64,000 bases of DNA from an uncultured Porphyromonadaceae bacterium (GTDB taxonomy: Bacteria > Bacteroidota > Bacteroidia > Bacteroidales > Muribaculaceae): contig CAMWMD010000002.1 of the NCBI GenBank assembly GCA_947175265.1, forward strand, positions 103,316 through 167,315, given 5' to 3'. The position numbers and the translations under genes are program-made. This document shows positions 1-7,692 of the stretch, one piece after another. A model generated the notes under the pieces. The model worked only from the letters and a program-made list of their open reading frames with translations. It made no database searches and was not told where the DNA came from. The first letter of the stretch is position 1; each line of letters starts with the position of its first letter.

Positions 1-555
1 TCCGTCGCGGTTACTTCGTTTTGCGCCATATTTGAGGTCGCCCTTTATCGGATGCCCTTTTGCAGAGAGTTGACAACGTATCTGATGTTTCCTCCCCGTG
101 AGCAATTTGATTTCAAGAAGGGTGTATCTCTCCCCCTTTGCTATAGTCTCATATTCAAGCACACTCTCCTTTGCCTCGGCTTCACCTTTGCGGGCCACGA
201 AGGTCTTGTTGATTCTCCCGTCGCTTACGAGATAATCCTTCAGTGTGTCGTTCCCCTTTTCCATGCTCCCCTCCACGAGAGCCCAATAGGTCTTGTGTAT
301 GTCTCCCTTCCTGAGCATTTCGTTGAGCCGGCTCAGGGCCTTTGATGTTTTGGCGAAAATCACGAGTCCACCGACAGGACGGTCAATCCTGTGTACGACA
401 CCGCAGAATACGTTACCCGGTTTGTTGTATTTCTCCTTAAGGTATCCTTTCACCATTTCCGAGAGGGGAGTGTCGCCGGTCTTGTCGCCCTGCACTATCT
501 CTCCGGGAGCCTTGTTGACAATGATTATATGGTTATCTTCGTATATTACTTCCAT
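1..555 (-). CDS. RluA-family RNA pseudouridine synthase (3' end outside window)
   Basis: Enzyme that isomerises uridine to pseudouridine in rRNA or tRNA. The visible 185 codons start at MEVIYEDNHIIIVNKAPGE, the usual opening of the RluA catalytic domain. The signature HRIDRPVGGLVIFAKTSKAL carries the catalytic aspartate at residue 58, and the later TGRKHQIR block matches the conserved substrate-binding strand. There is no S4 domain in front, so it belongs to the short stand-alone type. The reading frame is still open at base 1, so the C-terminus lies outside the window. The exact RNA target cannot be told from sequence. It lies downstream of the initiator tRNA on the same strand, separated from it by a terminator. 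Confidence 0.85.
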   Translation of the reverse strand, partial: MEVIYEDNHIIIVNKAPGEIVQGDKTGDTPLSEMVKGYLKEKYNKPGNVFCGVVHRIDRPVGGLVIFAKTSKALSRLNEMLRKGDIHKTYWALVEGSMEKGNDTLKDYLVSDGRINKTFVARKGEAEAKESVLEYETIAKGERYTLLEIKLLTGRKHQIRCQLSAKGHPIKGDLKYGAKRSNRDG

Positions 556-635
556 GATTGCATGCTGTTTGAGCCCCTTGCGGGAGGGGTAGGCCCTGAC
601 GTAACTCTCTCTAATCTCCGGTTTAGTCAGGGTAT

Positions 636-665
636 TAAAAAAGCCGATTCATTTGAATCGGCTTT
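636..665 (-). terminator. Intrinsic terminator of the initiator tRNA
   Basis: An 11-bp stem (640-650 with 655-665) with a 4-base loop is followed, reading leftward, by a run of six T. It begins one base beyond the tRNA 3' CCA. Confidence 0.75.
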
Positions 666-666
666 C

Positions 667-741
<75 letters not shown>

Positions 742-757
742 GTGTCATTTACGAGTG

Positions 758-789
758 CAAAATTACTGCCTTTTTCCATTTCCTCCAAA
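758..789 (-). promoter_or_regulatory. Bacteroidetes-type promoter for tRNA-fMet
   Basis: Reading leftward: TTTG (786-789), 20 bases, TAATTTTG (758-765). This matches the Bacteroidetes -33/-7 consensus exactly and places the transcription start about 10 bases upstream of the tRNA. Confidence 0.65.
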
Positions 790-922
790 TATTTTGGCAA
801 TTATTTGTGTTAAAAAATATGAAATATTTAATATATGCTTGATTGTTAGGAGTATGCGAAAATGGAAATAATCTATGCTTCCAAGATTGATTTTCGGATG
901 ATTGAAAAAATGTAGGCTTTTA

Positions 923-955
923 TTGGCTGAAACTGAAAAATATTTGCTAAATTTG
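923..955 (+). promoter_or_regulatory. Candidate promoter for the TetR gene
   Basis: TAAATTTG at 948-955 is a perfect -7 box; the -33 element (TTGG, 923-926) is imperfect at 21 bases spacing. If real, transcription begins near 961, which rules out the TTG start at 902 for the downstream gene. Confidence 0.35.
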
Positions 956-1000
956 CTCAATCTTTCAAATTTTGTGCATTTAACGGCATCGCTTATGGTA

Positions 1001-1579
1001 ATGAAGACGCGAGATAAGTTTATTGAGGTTGCCCGGCAGCTTTTTGCGAGAAAAGGTGTCGAGAACACTACCATGAATGATATCGCGTCGGCATCCGACA
1101 AGGGAAGGCGCACGATCTACACTTATTTCAAAAGCAAGAGGGATATATTCAATGCGGTGATTGAAAGCGAGACTGACCAGTTGCTCAACAAACTCTGCCG
1201 TATTGTGGCCCTCCCTGTGTCGCCTGACCGTAAACTCATCGAATACGTGGAGTGCCGTTTTGAGGCTATGAAGGAGATTGTCTCCCGCAACGGCTCTCTA
1301 CGGGCCGGTTTCTTCCGGGATGTCCGCAAAGTGGACCGGGCACGGAAGATAATCACAAGAAAGGAGACGGCTCTCCTAAGGAGCATACTTCAGGAGGGGG
1401 TAGAGCAGGGAATATTCGAGATTCCCAATCTAAGCCATACCGCCGTGATCATGACTCAGGCTATACATGGCCTTGACGTCCCTTTCATCAGGGACAACCT
1501 CTCCGACGAGGGTATCGACAAGGAGATGCTCAAGACATATATCGCCGACATTTTCCTAAATGGCATCAGAAAGCATTGA
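1001..1579 (+). CDS. TetR/AcrR-family transcriptional regulator
   Basis: A 192-residue DNA-binding repressor of the TetR type. The N-terminal helix-turn-helix is clear: MKTRDKFIEVARQLFARKGV, then TTMNDIASASDKGRRTIYTYFKSKRDIF, matching the TetR signature in which the recognition helix precedes YxYFxxK. The remaining 140 residues are the variable ligand-binding and dimerisation helices. The open frame extends back to a TTG at 902, but a -7 box at 948-955 favours ATG 1001 (ATG 995 is an alternative). It lies 45 bases upstream of the ketoacyl-ACP synthase gene on the same strand, so it probably controls that fatty-acid-type operon, possibly sensing an acyl ligand; the ligand is unknown. Confidence 0.85.
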   Translation: MKTRDKFIEVARQLFARKGVENTTMNDIASASDKGRRTIYTYFKSKRDIFNAVIESETDQLLNKLCRIVALPVSPDRKLIEYVECRFEAMKEIVSRNGSLRAGFFRDVRKVDRARKIITRKETALLRSILQEGVEQGIFEIPNLSHTAVIMTQAIHGLDVPFIRDNLSDEGIDKEMLKTYIADIFLNGIRKH

Positions 1580-1624
1580 AACTGCTGCCGGTATTTTTCT
1601 TTCTCACGATTAAAGGATTCTATT

Positions 1625-2569
1625 ATGTATATAAATTCAATTGGCAAATATGTGCCGGAAGCCCGTGTAACCAATGATTATTTCGAGAAACTGAACAATC
1701 TCGAGGAGGGTTGGATTCTTCAACGTACCGGAATGGTGAGCCGTTCGAAAGCCGCCGCCGATGAAAACGCCGACTCTATGGCGATTAATGCTATCGATGA
1801 TGCCCTTAAGAAGCTTCCCTACGATATCAAGGAGGTGAATCTTATCGTGGGGGCATTCTATGCGGCATACGACACCGTGGCTACCCCGGCCCACGTCGCC
1901 CAGCGTCACTACGGCATTCATGGCGCGAAGGCTGTATATGCCTCCGCCGCTTGCTCTTCTTTCATCAATGGCCTTGAGATTGTGGAGGGGTATTTCGCGT
2001 CAGGTAAGGCCGACAAGGCTCTCCTGATCTGCACTGAGCACAACACTTATTACAGCAACGAGAAGGATCCGAAGGCCGGACACCTCTGGGGAGATGCCGC
2101 CGTGGCTTATTTCCTCAGCAAGGAGCGGCAGAGCGACGACGATATAGAGATTCTTGATATCTTTACTGAAGGTCTGGGCGATGTGGGAAAAGGCCCCGGT
2201 GGCGTGAAACTTCGCCCGGGTGAAGATGGCATATCAATGCCTGACGGACGCGACGTGTTTATACACGCCTGCAAATACATGATTTATGCCCTCAACAAGT
2301 CGCTGGGGCACACAGGTCTCAAGATAGAGGATATCTCAAAACTCATCTGCCATCAGGCCAACAAGAGGATTGTGGCTCAGGTGGCGCATCAACTTGACAA
2401 ACCCCTCGATGACTTCCTCAACAATATAGAGGTGCTCGGCAACACCGGGTCGGCATCGGCTCCCCTCGTGCTTGCCGAGAATCTTGAGAAGTTCAAGAAA
2501 GGCGACAAGGTTGCCCTCATGGTATTCGGTGGAGGATATTCCTGCGGATGCTTCATAGTGAGATTCTGA
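1625..2569 (+). CDS. 3-oxoacyl-ACP synthase III family protein (FabH-like)
   Basis: A 314-residue thiolase-fold condensing enzyme that joins an acyl-CoA or acyl-ACP starter to malonyl-ACP. The Cys-His-Asn triad of KAS III enzymes is intact: Cys in SAACSSF near residue 110, His in ICHQANKR near 242 and Asn in GNTGSASAPLVL near 273. The length is that of FabH. It is followed 49 bases later by a FabG-type reductase and preceded by a TetR regulator, so it looks like a dedicated two-step elongation cassette rather than the primary fatty-acid locus. The substrate cannot be told from sequence. The C-terminal GGGYSCGCFIVRF matches the last strand of the family. Confidence 0.85.
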   Translation: MYINSIGKYVPEARVTNDYFEKLNNLEEGWILQRTGMVSRSKAAADENADSMAINAIDDALKKLPYDIKEVNLIVGAFYAAYDTVATPAHVAQRHYGIHGAKAVYASAACSSFINGLEIVEGYFASGKADKALLICTEHNTYYSNEKDPKAGHLWGDAAVAYFLSKERQSDDDIEILDIFTEGLGDVGKGPGGVKLRPGEDGISMPDGRDVFIHACKYMIYALNKSLGHTGLKIEDISKLICHQANKRIVAQVAHQLDKPLDDFLNNIEVLGNTGSASAPLVLAENLEKFKKGDKVALMVFGGGYSCGCFIVRF

Positions 2570-2618
2570 AAGGAAGCCCGTAAAACAGCAATAACACATT
2601 ACACTCAATATTAAGACA

Positions 2619-3365
2619 ATGAAACTACTTGAAGGAAAGACAGCCCTTATCACAGGCGCAGCCCGTGGCATCGGCAAGGCAATAGCACTGAAATTCGCCT
2701 CCGAAGGGGCAAACATCGCTTTCACCGACCTCGTAATCGACGAGAACGGTAAGAAGACTGAGGAGGAGATCAAGGCTCTCGGCGTGGAGTGCAAGGGTTA
2801 TGCCTCCAATGCCGCAAATTTTGAGGAGACCGAGAAGGTGGTGAATCAGGTGAAGGAGGATTTCGGCAGAATTGATATCCTCGTCAACAATGCCGGCATC
2901 ACTAAGGATGGCCTCATGATGCGTATGTCGGAATCGCAGTGGGATGCCGTGATTGCCGTCAACCTCAAATCTGCCTTCAACTTCATCCATGCCGTTCTTC
3001 CCATAATGATGCGCCAGCGTTCCGGCTCCATCATCAATATGGCATCTGTTGTGGGTGTGCATGGCAATGCCGGCCAGTCGAACTATGCCGCTTCAAAGGC
3101 AGGGCTCATCGCCCTTGTCAAGAGCATCGCTCAGGAGGTGGGTTCCCGCGGAATACGTGCCAACGCAATCGCTCCGGGCTTTATCGAGACAGCAATGACG
3201 GCTGCTCTTCCCGACAGCGTGCGTGAGGAATGGACCAAGAAAATACCTTTGCGCCGAGGCGGTAAGCCTGAGGATATCGCCGATGTGGCTACTTTCCTTG
3301 CATCCGACATGTCAAGCTACGTTTCCGGCCAGGTTATTCAGGTCGACGGCGGCATGAACATGTGA
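2619..3365 (+). CDS. fabG: 3-oxoacyl-ACP reductase, FabG-like
   Basis: A 248-residue short-chain dehydrogenase that reduces 3-oxoacyl-ACP with NADPH. Visible motifs are the cofactor loop TGAARGIGKAIA (residues about 11-22), the NNAG motif (about 89-92), the catalytic serine in NMASVVG, the YAASKAG catalytic Tyr/Lys pair near 155, and the family C-terminus YVSGQVIQVDGGMNM. Length and motifs fit FabG better than other short-chain dehydrogenases. The gene follows the KAS III gene and its stop codon lies three bases before the ispD start, so the two are likely translationally coupled. Confidence 0.9.
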   Translation: MKLLEGKTALITGAARGIGKAIALKFASEGANIAFTDLVIDENGKKTEEEIKALGVECKGYASNAANFEETEKVVNQVKEDFGRIDILVNNAGITKDGLMMRMSESQWDAVIAVNLKSAFNFIHAVLPIMMRQRSGSIINMASVVGVHGNAGQSNYAASKAGLIALVKSIAQEVGSRGIRANAIAPGFIETAMTAALPDSVREEWTKKIPLRRGGKPEDIADVATFLASDMSSYVSGQVIQVDGGMNM

Positions 3366-3367
3366 TA

Positions 3368-4057
3368 ATGAGGAAACATGCTGTTATTGTAGCCGGAGGC
3401 TCCGGCTCACGTCTCGGGGGCGCGTTGCCCAAGCAGTTCCGTCTGCTTGGGGGCAAGCCCCTTTTGTGGTGGTCGCTGAAAGCCTTCCATGATGATGACC
3501 CCGCTTGCGTCATTCACCTCGTGCTCCCCGAGCAATTCATGGATATGTGGCGTGCCATGTATGCGGAATTGCCGGAGACGGACAGGATAGAGCATACCAT
3601 CCATCCCGGTGGCCCTACGCGCACGGCCTCGGTGCTTTCGGCCCTCTCCACAATCTCCGCCGGAGAGGATGTGTTTGTGGCTGTGCACGACGCTGCCCGT
3701 CCGCTGGTCTCCCGGCAGACTGTCAGGGAGGGGTGGGACAAGGCTTTCTCACATGGAGCGGCCGTGCCGGTGACCCCTGTTGTGGATTCCCTGAGAATGC
3801 TTGAGGGGGAGGGTAGCAAAGCGGTTGACAGAAGCCGCTTTGTCGCGGTCCAGACTCCCCAGGTGTTCGGCTCGGTAATCCTCAAGGATGCCTATCGTAA
3901 AGGTGAGGGGGGGGTCTTCACCGACGATGCTTCGGTGGTGGAGGCTGCCGGAGTAGCCCCTGTCCTGTTTGAGGGAAATCCGGAGAATATTAAGGTGACA
4001 AATCCCGGCGATATCGAGATAGCCGAAGTGCTGTTGGCAAGACGCCGTGATGACTAA
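3368..4057 (+). CDS. ispD: 2-C-methyl-D-erythritol 4-phosphate cytidylyltransferase
   Basis: A 229-residue enzyme of the non-mevalonate isoprenoid pathway, transferring CMP from CTP to methylerythritol phosphate. The nucleotide-binding start VIVAGGSGSRLGGALPKQF contains the GxGxR..PKQ motif of IspD. Later VHDAARPLVS, VQTPQVF and FTDDASVVEAAG are the other conserved blocks. ATG 3368 is preferred over the GTG at 3362, which overlaps the fabG stop. It is packed between fabG and recG in one rightward run, an arrangement that seems to reflect compactness rather than shared function. Confidence 0.92.
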   Translation: MRKHAVIVAGGSGSRLGGALPKQFRLLGGKPLLWWSLKAFHDDDPACVIHLVLPEQFMDMWRAMYAELPETDRIEHTIHPGGPTRTASVLSALSTISAGEDVFVAVHDAARPLVSRQTVREGWDKAFSHGAAVPVTPVVDSLRMLEGEGSKAVDRSRFVAVQTPQVFGSVILKDAYRKGEGGVFTDDASVVEAAGVAPVLFEGNPENIKVTNPGDIEIAEVLLARRRDD

Positions 4058-4065
4058 TCCCTATT

Positions 4066-6225
4066 ATGCAGAATTTTCTTGACACCGAGATAAAATTTCT
4101 GAAAGGTGTGGGTGAGGCTCGGGCCAAACTCCTCGCCTCCGAATTGGAGGTCGCGACTTTCCGCGACCTCCTTTACTATTTCCCTTTCCGCCATATCGAC
4201 CGCAGCAGATTCTACAGAATTGAGGAACTTGCCGGGAATGATATGCCCGCCATACAGATAAAGGGGCATTTCTTATCTTTCCGTATGGAGGGCGAAGGTG
4301 CCCGTAAACGCCTCGTGGGTGTTTTCTCCGATGGCCGTAGAATGATGGAGACTGTTTGGTTCTCAAAGGTGAAGCAATTCTCGGAGATGTTCAAGCCGGG
4401 TATCGAATACGTAATATTCGGCAAGCCTTCGTTTTTCAACAATGCATGGTCCATCGCTCATCCGGAGGTTGAGGTGTTTGATGCCGAGAAACCACCGACA
4501 GGTTTCAGGGGTGTCTATTCCCTGACGGAGACCATGAGGAAAAGGGGGTTCGGTATGAGGGTGTTGCAGACAATTATTGGCAACCTTTTCGGGAATCGCC
4601 TCTTCTCCACCATACGGGAGACGTTACCGAGGGAGATTGTGGAGCGTTACGGACTCATGCCCCTTCAGGAGGCGCTGAGACAGATGCACTTCCCTGACGA
4701 TGTGCGCAGTCTTCAGAGGGCTACGGAGAGAATGAAGTTTGAGGAACTTTTCTATGTGGAGGCACACATACTCCGTTACTCCATGGAGCGCGGTTCGAAA
4801 CTCCCCGGCTATCTTTTCCCGAAGATAGGGGAGAAGTTCAACGGATTTTATTTCAACGTGCTCCCGTTCCAATTGACCGGGGCTCAGAAAAGGGTGCTCA
4901 AGGAGATAAGGGCGGATATGAAGACCGGCCGGCAGATGAACCGCCTTCTGCAGGGAGATGTGGGCTCGGGGAAAACGATGGTGGCATTCATGTCGATGCT
5001 CATGGCGGTTGACAACGGTTTTCAGGCCGCTTTGATGGCTCCGACAGAAATTCTCGCCACCCAGCATTACGCCTCCCTTTCGGAATGGGCTGCACCCATA
5101 GGGGTGAAAGTGGCTCTGCTTACGGGGAGCACGCGCACGAGAGAGAGGAGGGAGATTCACGAGGGTTTGCTTTCAGGCGATATCCATATCATCGTCGGCA
5201 CCCATGCCCTCATTGAGGATACCGTAAAGTTCAGGAGTCTCGGCCTGGCCGTCATTGACGAGCAGCACAGGTTCGGGGTTGCCCAACGCGCAAGGATGTG
5301 GAGTAAGAACAGTGTGGTGCCTCACGTTCTCGTGATGACCGCGACACCTATTCCGCGTACCCTTGCCATGACCGTTTACGGCGACCTTGAGGTGTCTGTC
5401 ATAGATGAACTCCCGCCGGGCCGTAAGCCCGTCACCACCCTTCTGCGTTTTGACTCCAACCGTATGGAAGTGGATCGCCTGATAGTCTCCCAACTTAGGG
5501 AAGGGAGGCAGGTATATATTGTCTATCCGCTGATTTCGGAAAATGAGAAACTTGACCTCAAAAGCCTTGAGGAGGGTTACAAACGGACGTGCGAGACATT
5601 CCCCAGTTTCAGGGTCTGTTTCGTGCATGGACGGATGAAACCCGAGGAGAAAGATTATCAGATGGATCTTTTCGTCAGGGGAGAGGCACGAATCATGGTG
5701 GCCACTACCGTGATAGAGGTCGGGGTGAACGTGCCGAACGCTTCTGTTATGGTGATTGAGAATGCCGAGAGGTTCGGCCTCTCGCAGCTTCATCAGTTGA
5801 GGGGAAGGGTAGGACGTGGTGCAGACCAAAGTTACTGCATCCTCATGGGGAAGGTAAAGTCGGGGGCTGACACAAAGAAGAGGCTTTCGATAATGACGGA
5901 GACTACCGACGGTTTCCTTATTTCTGAGGCCGACATGAAGATCAGGGGGCCGGGCGACATGGAGGGGACGCAGCAAAGCGGACTTGCATTCAATCTCCGG
6001 GTTGCCGACCTGGCGCGTGACGGACAGATACTTACCCGTGCGAGAGAGGCTGCGTTGGCTGTGCTCAGGGGGAATGTCTCGCTGCTCGCGCCGGGATGCA
6101 CACCCACCGCCCCTCGCCAGGGCGACCTTCCTCCGATTGCGCTCCATGCCGAGGAAGTGGCGGTGATGGCCGGGGAATTATCCCGTCGTTTCGCCAAGAC
6201 CATCGACTGGTCGCAGATTTCATAA
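4066..6225 (+). CDS. recG: ATP-dependent DNA helicase RecG
   Basis: A 719-residue branch-migration helicase that processes stalled replication forks and Holliday junctions. The N-terminal wedge/OB-fold region (about 60-160) precedes the helicase core. Walker A GDVGSGKTMVA lies near residue 299, the Walker B box reads DEQHRFG near 399, the motif MTATPIPRTLAMTVYGD follows, and motif VI is HQLRGRVGRG. The MEGTQQSG block near the C-terminus is typical of RecG. It starts 8 bases after ispD and is full length. Confidence 0.95.
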   Translation: MQNFLDTEIKFLKGVGEARAKLLASELEVATFRDLLYYFPFRHIDRSRFYRIEELAGNDMPAIQIKGHFLSFRMEGEGARKRLVGVFSDGRRMMETVWFSKVKQFSEMFKPGIEYVIFGKPSFFNNAWSIAHPEVEVFDAEKPPTGFRGVYSLTETMRKRGFGMRVLQTIIGNLFGNRLFSTIRETLPREIVERYGLMPLQEALRQMHFPDDVRSLQRATERMKFEELFYVEAHILRYSMERGSKLPGYLFPKIGEKFNGFYFNVLPFQLTGAQKRVLKEIRADMKTGRQMNRLLQGDVGSGKTMVAFMSMLMAVDNGFQAALMAPTEILATQHYASLSEWAAPIGVKVALLTGSTRTRERREIHEGLLSGDIHIIVGTHALIEDTVKFRSLGLAVIDEQHRFGVAQRARMWSKNSVVPHVLVMTATPIPRTLAMTVYGDLEVSVIDELPPGRKPVTTLLRFDSNRMEVDRLIVSQLREGRQVYIVYPLISENEKLDLKSLEEGYKRTCETFPSFRVCFVHGRMKPEEKDYQMDLFVRGEARIMVATTVIEVGVNVPNASVMVIENAERFGLSQLHQLRGRVGRGADQSYCILMGKVKSGADTKKRLSIMTETTDGFLISEADMKIRGPGDMEGTQQSGLAFNLRVADLARDGQILTRAREAALAVLRGNVSLLAPGCTPTAPRQGDLPPIALHAEEVAVMAGELSRRFAKTIDWSQIS

Positions 6226-6338
6226 TCAACCTATCGCAGGGACACGACGTTATAATAGTGAGGCTCGACCATGATTCCCCGAGAGGATTCGTGATACGGT
6301 CTCACCGTTTCAAATTTCAATTTATAAATCATAACAGG

Positions 6339-7673
6339 ATGCGAGAGAAAGAATTTCTTCCGGCAGTCAAAGACCGTCTGGGTATAGAGCAACTTAACGA
6401 GATGCAAAAGAAAATGATGGCATCGGCCTCCGAAGCCTCTGATATCATACTCCTGTCGCCGACCGGATCGGGAAAGACTCTCGCCTTTACCCTCCCGGTG
6501 ATGAAGATGATGAAGCCCTCGACGGGAAGGGTGCAGTGTGTGGTCATTGCTCCGTCGCGTGAACTTGTCGTGCAGATCGCCGGCGTGCTCCGTGAGGTGG
6601 GGCATCTTTTCCGCATCGTGGCCGTATATGGCGGGCACAGTGTGGAGGATGAGGTCAACAGCCTTAAGGTGGTGCCCGATATTATTGTCGCCACTCCGGG
6701 CCGTCTGCTTGACCATGCCGTGCGCGGGAACATCGACCTTATGCCGGTCAGGATTCTCGTGCTCGATGAGTTCGACAAATCCCTTGAACTCGGCTTTGAG
6801 GAGGAGATGGGGAAAATAATTAAGAGGATGAAAAACGTCAGCCGCACCATCCTCACATCCGCTACTAAGGCCGACGTCCTCCCCGACTTCCTGCGCCTTG
6901 ATAACCCCGTCACACTTGATTTCCTCGACCGTAACTCTGACCTCCGTGAGAGGATGAACGTCAGGAAAGTGGAGGCATCCGGGAAAGATAAACTCGAATC
7001 CCTTCTGGTGCTTCTCAACAACATAAATTCAGGCCCGGAGGCTGAGAAATCTATAATCTTCGTCAATCACCGCGAGAGTGCGGAGCGTGTGGCTGAATTT
7101 CTGAAAAAGAAAGGTGTGGCTGTAGCATTATATCACGGCGCCCTTGACCAAAGGGAGAGGGAGACGGCCGTGACCTTGTTCAACAATGGCTCTGCTCCCG
7201 TGCTTGTGGCTACCGATCTGGCTGCCCGTGGCCTTGATATCGAGAAGGTGGCTTCGGTGGTGCACTATCACCAACCCCTGACCCCCGAAGCCTACACCCA
7301 CAGGAACGGACGTACGGCCCGTGTGGAGGAGGAAGGTGACGTCTATGTGCTCGTCGGTCCTGATGAGGAGTTGAAGGAGTATGTGGAGGTCGACGGTGTC
7401 CTGACCCTTGATCCCGGTAAACGTGCGGACCTCGGTTCCCGTCTGATGTCGCTTTACGTGGCCGCCGGAAAGAGGGAGAAGGTCTCGAAGGGCGACATAC
7501 TCGGATTTCTAATCAAGGAAGGTGGTCTCACCTCGGAAGATATAGGAAAAATCAACGTATTCGACCATTATTGCCTTGTGGCCGTGCGTTCTGACAAGGT
7601 CCCCGGATTGCTTAACGCCATCTCGGGCAAAAAGCTCAAGGGTGAGAAACGCCGCATCACCCCCCTACGCTAA
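6339..7673 (+). CDS. DEAD-box-type RNA helicase with DbpA RNA-binding domain
   Basis: A 444-residue ATP-dependent RNA helicase, probably acting in ribosome assembly. The open frame reaches back to 6096 inside recG, but similarity begins at ATG 6339 (MREKEFLPAVKDRLGIEQLN). Core motifs are SPTGSGKT, PSRELVVQI, TPGRLLDH, TSAT, LVATDLAARGLDI and HRNGRTAR. Motif II reads VLDEFDK instead of DEAD: the two acidic residues needed for Mg-ATP remain. The C-terminal 75 residues (KVSKGDILGFLIKEGGL...) resemble the DbpA domain that binds 23S rRNA hairpin 92. The gene converges on the AAA-ATPase gene with a gap of 19 bases. Confidence 0.88.
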   Translation: MREKEFLPAVKDRLGIEQLNEMQKKMMASASEASDIILLSPTGSGKTLAFTLPVMKMMKPSTGRVQCVVIAPSRELVVQIAGVLREVGHLFRIVAVYGGHSVEDEVNSLKVVPDIIVATPGRLLDHAVRGNIDLMPVRILVLDEFDKSLELGFEEEMGKIIKRMKNVSRTILTSATKADVLPDFLRLDNPVTLDFLDRNSDLRERMNVRKVEASGKDKLESLLVLLNNINSGPEAEKSIIFVNHRESAERVAEFLKKKGVAVALYHGALDQRERETAVTLFNNGSAPVLVATDLAARGLDIEKVASVVHYHQPLTPEAYTHRNGRTARVEEEGDVYVLVGPDEELKEYVEVDGVLTLDPGKRADLGSRLMSLYVAAGKREKVSKGDILGFLIKEGGLTSEDIGKINVFDHYCLVAVRSDKVPGLLNAISGKKLKGEKRRITPLR

Positions 7674-7692
7674 GTTTCCTTTATCAGGCTGA

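Noticed and set aside
902..1000. Longer TetR start at TTG 902
   Set aside because: A candidate promoter -7 box lies at 948-955 and the TetR homology begins at MKTRDKF, so the 33 upstream codons are not likely translated.
5173..6147. 324-codon leftward open frame opposite recG
   Set aside because: It lies within the clear recG gene in the antisense direction and has no recognisable motif; it is a shadow frame caused by codon bias.
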